From NCBI GenBank assembly GCA_016763395.1, contig JAESTW010000709.1:1-7829 (forward strand): DNA of 7,829 nucleotides. The letters are read 5' to 3'. Shown here one piece after another: positions 5,303 to 7,829 of the stretch. Below the pieces are notes generated by a model. The model was given only the letters and a program-made list of their open reading frames with translations. It did no database searches and was not told the origin of the DNA. The DNA comes from Kofleriaceae bacterium (GTDB lineage Bacteria; Myxococcota_A; Polyangia; Haliangiales; Haliangiaceae). Position numbers and translations under genes: made by a program. Positions within the stretch are counted from its first letter, which is position 1. Every line of letters starts with the position of its first letter.

Positions 5303-5941
5303 ATGAAAAACTTATGGCACTCTCGCTGGCAAGAGGGAAAAATCGGCTTCCACAACAGCGATGTGCACAGCGATTTACTTACCTACGCATCCTTTCTTGA
5401 TGACGGCCCTCACCGAGTGCTCGTACCCCTATGCGGAAAGAGCGTAGACATGATTTGGCTGGCCGAACAAGGTCACGAGGTTGTCGGCGTAGAACTCGTG
5501 CCGCTAGCGGTCGAGCAGTTTTTCTCGGACAAAGGACTCTCGCCCGAAATTCAGAAGCAGGGCGCTGTACAATTGTATCGTGCGGGATCCATCACGATAT
5601 TGTGCGGAGACATATTCGATATCGACCAAAGCCATATCGGTGAAATCGATCGAGTGTGGGACCGAGCCGCTTTGGTTGCTCTCCCGCGAGAGCTTCGCTC
5701 CTCCTACGTTTCTCACCTGCGCTCGATCGCTTTGGACAACGCGCGCTTTATGATCAATGTATTTCGCTACGACACCTCGGTGATGGACGGACCGCCACAC
5801 TCGATCTCGGACGAGGAAATCCAGGAATACTTCGCAGGCCGCGAGCTCTCGCTTCTGAGCGAACAAGACAAACTTTCGGACTATCCCCTCTTCGAAGCTC
5901 GCGGACACAAATACTGGAATGTCTGCACGTACTCAGCGTGA
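5303..5941 (+). CDS. tpm: Thiopurine S-methyltransferase (TPMT family)
   Basis: SAM-dependent cytosolic methyltransferase (EC 2.1.1.67) of 212 residues, close to the usual bacterial length of about 215. The start MKNLWHSRWQEGKIGFH matches the family N-terminus (W..RW.eg.iGFH), favouring ATG 5303 over the TTG at 5270 in the same frame. Residues 39-74 hold the SAM-binding core (VLVPLCGKSVDMIWLAEQGH, then VVGVELVPLAVEQFF). Residues 100-133 carry the family block LCGDIFD ... DRVWDRAALVALP, and residues 149-171 FMINVFRYDTSVMDGPPHSI. Homologues methylate thiopurines; in Pseudomonas species bacterial TPMTs have been linked to tellurite resistance and to volatile methylation of selenium compounds. 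It is the last gene of the plus-strand run behind selC and ends two bases before the stop of the convergent DUF1244 gene. Native substrate here is unknown. Confidence 0.95.
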   Translation: MKNLWHSRWQEGKIGFHNSDVHSDLLTYASFLDDGPHRVLVPLCGKSVDMIWLAEQGHEVVGVELVPLAVEQFFSDKGLSPEIQKQGAVQLYRAGSITILCGDIFDIDQSHIGEIDRVWDRAALVALPRELRSSYVSHLRSIALDNARFMINVFRYDTSVMDGPPHSISDEEIQEYFAGRELSLLSEQDKLSDYPLFEARGHKYWNVCTYSA

Positions 5942-5943
5942 AC

Positions 5944-6189
5944 TCAGGTCTGATGTTTGTCTTTCCACTCCTCGTAGGGCATCCCGTATACCGCTTCCCG
6001 TGCCTGTGCTTTGTCCATTGGCACGCCACGCTCCGAGGCGGCGGACTGATACCACTTGGCCAGGCAATTTCGACAGAAGCCCGCTAGCTCCATTACATCG
6101 ATGTTCTGCACATCGCTGCGTTTTTGAAAGTGTGCGACCATCGCGCGAAACGCGGCGGCCTCGATTTCTATCCGAGTTGAATCGTCCAT
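5944..6189 (-). CDS. DUF1244 family protein
   Basis: An 81-residue protein whose whole length fits DUF1244 (PF06844): EAAAFRAMVAHFQKRSDVQN, then 'IDVMELAGFCRNCLAKWYQ', and near the end 'AREAVYGMPYEEWK'. The two cysteines in FCRNC (C39 and C42) are the family hallmark and might bind metal, but the function of the family is not established as far as I know. It is small, soluble and helical. ATG 6189 is the natural start; no strong ribosome site is visible. It converges with tpm (2-base gap) and is divergent from the outer-membrane protein gene with only 27 bases between the starts, so its promoter must overlap that region or the neighbouring gene. Confidence 0.93.
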   Translation of the reverse strand: MDDSTRIEIEAAAFRAMVAHFQKRSDVQNIDVMELAGFCRNCLAKWYQSAASERGVPMDKAQAREAVYGMPYEEWKDKHQT

Positions 6190-6204
6190 AGCGCAAAACT
6201 ACCC

Positions 6205-6210
6205 TATACT
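6205..6210 (+). promoter_or_regulatory. -10-like TATACT that would give a leaderless mRNA
   Basis: TATACT matches five of six bases of the -10 consensus, and the ATG at 6217 begins six bases after it, where transcription would start. There is no Shine-Dalgarno sequence before this ATG. No good -35 lies at 16-18 bases; TTGAAT (6177-6182) is 22 bases away, which is too far. Confidence 0.4.
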
Positions 6211-6216
6211 CCCGGC

Positions 6217-6756
6217 ATGTGCTTCCTGAAGTGTGTCCTCCTTGCTGCAAGCCTAGTGCTTGTCGCCTCCCCCGCCTCCGCACAAGAGTTACCGACCCCT
6301 GCAGTCGCTAGCGAAAGCGCTCAGAAGCCCAAATGGACTCTGCAGGTAGATCCACTTACCAGTGCGCTGGGATTATTTCATTTGCATGTCGAGTATGCTT
6401 TCGCCAACCATCACTCCCTCTATCTCAGTCCGAGTATTCGACTCATCGATAGTGTGTTGACCGATGAGGAGTACGACGCAGTAGGAATCGAAGCGGCCTA
6501 CCGCTACTTCTGGCGCGGAAATGCTCCCTTCGGCCCCTGGGCATCTGTCCGAGTTGTCGGCAGTAGCTTGAGCAAAGGCTCTGAAGACAATCTGGGTGGC
6601 TACGCTGGAGTTCTCGGCGGCTACACCTGGCTCATCGGGCAACACGTTACTCTCGCTCTTGGACTGGGCGTGCAATACTTCCAGTTTGAAGTGGGGGGAA
6701 GCGGTCTGAGTGGAATACGTCCAGCCGCTCACACCGCTTTCGGCCTAGCTTTTTGA
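6217..6756 (+). CDS. Predicted outer-membrane beta-barrel protein
   Basis: A 179-residue protein with a Sec signal peptide (residues 1-22, CVLLAASLVLVASPASA, cleavage expected at ASA|QE). The mature part has alternating polar/hydrophobic beta strands and turns: HLHVEYAFANHHSLYLSPSI, IEAAYRYFWRG, WASVRVVGSS, GGYAGVLGGYTWL, VTLALGLGVQYFQFEVG. It ends in aromatic phenylalanine (TAFGLAF), the usual signal for the BAM assembly machine. Length and style recall DUF3575 or OmpW/OmpA-like small barrels, but I cannot assign a family or ligand. The start ATG 6217 is the only one giving the full signal peptide; no ribosome binding site precedes it. Divergent from the DUF1244 gene. Confidence 0.85.
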   Translation: MCFLKCVLLAASLVLVASPASAQELPTPAVASESAQKPKWTLQVDPLTSALGLFHLHVEYAFANHHSLYLSPSIRLIDSVLTDEEYDAVGIEAAYRYFWRGNAPFGPWASVRVVGSSLSKGSEDNLGGYAGVLGGYTWLIGQHVTLALGLGVQYFQFEVGGSGLSGIRPAAHTAFGLAF

Positions 6757-6795
6757 TAGAGGTGGTCACCATCGCAGTTCTGGTTCATAGTCCCT

Positions 6796-6816
6796 TATCC
6801 CAGCCCCGTATCCCAG
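6796..6816. repeat. Short direct repeat TATCCCAG x2 in the spacer before mscS
   Basis: TATCCCAG occurs at 6796-6803 and 6809-6816, 13 bases apart. It lies in the 137-base spacer between the outer-membrane protein gene and the mechanosensitive channel gene, where I see no convincing promoter hexamers or terminator. It could be a regulator site or coincidence. Confidence 0.25.
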
Positions 6817-6893
6817 AATTACCCGAGAGCTGCCTTACGATTCCAAGAGAAGTCTGCAAGAGTGTGGCTCAACCCTAGTAGACAAGGATTTTT

Positions 6894-7721
6894 ATGCCTG
6901 AATTTGAACTGAGCCTCGACTATCTAAAAGCGCTCGCAGACGCCTATATCGTCCCCTTTGGAATCAATCTTTTGGTTGCCATCGCCGTTTTCGTCATTGG
7001 AAAAATGGTGGTCAACGTTCTCGTCAATATGGTGAGTAAGGTCACCACAGGGCGCCTCGACGACTCACTACGAAGTTTTCTTACAAGCGTACTTCGCGGA
7101 ATCCTTCTCGCAGTCGTCGCTATCGCGGCACTCGAGCGGCTGGGTGTTCAAACCACAGCAGCGGTAGCCATTTTAGGTGCAGCCGGGCTTGCGATTGGTT
7201 TCGCCTTACAAGGCTCTCTTGGCAACTTTGCTTCGGGTGTCATGATAATCATCTTCCGCCCCTATAAGTTGGGCGATTTGGTCAAGCTTGCCGGCCATGT
7301 AGGAGTTGTGGAAGGTATTGAAGTCTTCAATACGGTCATCCTTACGCCGGACAACAGAACCATTATTATCCCCAACGGCCAGGTGGGAAGTACCACCATC
7401 GAAAACTTGAGCGCCAAGGGCAATCTTCGTATCGACATGGTTTTTGGCATTGGATATGGCGACGATATCAAGAAAGCCAAAGACATTATGCAGGACATAC
7501 TCTCCCAAGACTCTCGCGTACTCAGCGAGCCCGCGCCTCAAGTTGCGGTTAGCGAGCTTGGAGATAGCAGCGTTAACTTTGTTGTCCGCCCTTGGGTCAA
7601 GGTCGAAGACTATTGGGATGTCCGATTCGATTTACACGAACGCATCAAGATCGCATTTGATGAAAATGGCGTATCGATCCCATTCCCACAACGAGATGTG
7701 CACCTGCACAACGTCGCCTAA
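6894..7721 (+). CDS. mscS: Small-conductance mechanosensitive channel, MscS family
   Basis: A 275-residue inner-membrane channel of the minimal MscS type (E. coli MscS is 286), opening under membrane tension to release solutes on hypo-osmotic shock. Membrane segments are at about 22-45 (TM1), 62-83 (TM2) and 88-122 (TM3). TM3 is the pore-lining helix with the family signature AVAILGAAGLAIGFALQGSL then GNFASGVMIIIFRPYKLGD, including the small-residue Gly/Ala packing and Q106-G107. The cytoplasmic beta domain follows (about 123-180, with TPDNRTIIIPNG), then the alpha/beta domain ending in GVSIPFPQRDVHLH. AAGGA (6884-6888), five bases before ATG 6894, supports the start. Dispersed-repeat copy 2 begins at its TAA. 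Likely transcribed alone or with the upstream gene; seven subunits are expected per channel. Confidence 0.95.
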   Translation: MPEFELSLDYLKALADAYIVPFGINLLVAIAVFVIGKMVVNVLVNMVSKVTTGRLDDSLRSFLTSVLRGILLAVVAIAALERLGVQTTAAVAILGAAGLAIGFALQGSLGNFASGVMIIIFRPYKLGDLVKLAGHVGVVEGIEVFNTVILTPDNRTIIIPNGQVGSTTIENLSAKGNLRIDMVFGIGYGDDIKKAKDIMQDILSQDSRVLSEPAPQVAVSELGDSSVNFVVRPWVKVEDYWDVRFDLHERIKIAFDENGVSIPFPQRDVHLHNVA

Positions 7722-7766
7722 GGGCGCTGGGGGAAATAAATGAACAGATTCTGGGTTCGAGGCGCT
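7719..7766 (+). repeat. Dispersed intergenic repeat, copy 2
   Basis: These 48 bases match 3066-3112 at 41 of 48 aligned columns, in the same orientation. They begin exactly at the TAA stop of the MscS gene, so the repeat contributes the stop codon. The two copies are 4.6 kb apart. Confidence 0.7.
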
Positions 7767-7784
7767 CGTTTGGCGAGGCGCGAA

Positions 7785-7806
7785 TAAGGGCGCTGGGCTG
7801 GCCCAG
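7785..7806. repeat. Partial third copy of the repeat head, plus a palindrome
   Basis: TAAGGGCGCTGGG (7785-7797) is identical to the first 13 bases of copy 2, 66 bases upstream. It runs into CTGGGC-TG-GCCCAG (7793-7806), a 6-bp stem with a 2-base loop that would act as a cruciform or protein-binding palindrome rather than an RNA hairpin; no T-tract follows. No gene is seen from 7722 to the window end. Confidence 0.5.
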
Positions 7807-7829
7807 TAACCGACTGAGCAACGAAGAGC

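Noticed and set aside
7745..7766. A tRNA-like T-arm in the repeat (GGTTCGAGG)
   Set aside because: The flanks do not pair as a T stem and no acceptor or anticodon arm can be drawn.

Overview
The window looks like chromosomal DNA of a Gram-negative, deltaproteobacterium- or Myxococcota-like bacterium. The grounds are a TonB-family protein whose C-terminal wording resembles myxobacterial-type homologues, an outer-membrane beta-barrel protein, a predicted lipoprotein, a DUF1244 protein and a selenocysteine tRNA. The taxon is an inference from protein flavour only; no marker gene is present. Base composition looks fairly even, with no obvious island boundary.

Layout. Positions 1-475 hold the likely 3' end of an unidentified plus-strand gene, then a short plus-strand lipoprotein-like frame whose natural ATG start is separated from the lipoprotein signal by a one-base frame break. 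Positions 476-3042 carry two minus-strand genes: a large protein with a coiled coil, an Ala/Pro linker and a tentative CheX/CheC-like C-terminal domain, followed by a TonB-family protein. Between this pair and the next block is a divergent spacer (3043-3196) containing one copy of a dispersed repeat. At 3197-3296 lies selC, the tRNA for selenocysteine, with UCA anticodon, 8-bp acceptor stem, long variable arm and encoded CCA.

Downstream of selC are a small tandem repeat and a GC-rich hairpin, then a plus-strand block of three genes: a SAP-domain protein, a winged-helix/zinc-ribbon/membrane protein that overlaps it by 47 bases, and a thiopurine S-methyltransferase (tpm). The first two look like a translationally coupled pair of unknown function and are the best candidate here for something undescribed. 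Bacterial TPMTs are known to methylate selenium and tellurium compounds, so tpm about 2 kb from selC is suggestive, but not proof, of a selenium-linked neighbourhood.

The right part has a minus-strand DUF1244 gene converging on tpm (2-base gap) and divergent from an outer-membrane protein gene only 27 bases away. That gene has a -10-like TATACT placed so that its mRNA could be leaderless. A small MscS-type mechanosensitive channel gene follows, and a second copy of the dispersed repeat begins at its stop codon. Apart from the TonB-family/CheX-like pair and the SAP/zinc-ribbon pair, the genes do not obviously form one pathway; several are envelope proteins (TonB-like, outer-membrane protein, MscS, membrane zinc-ribbon protein).
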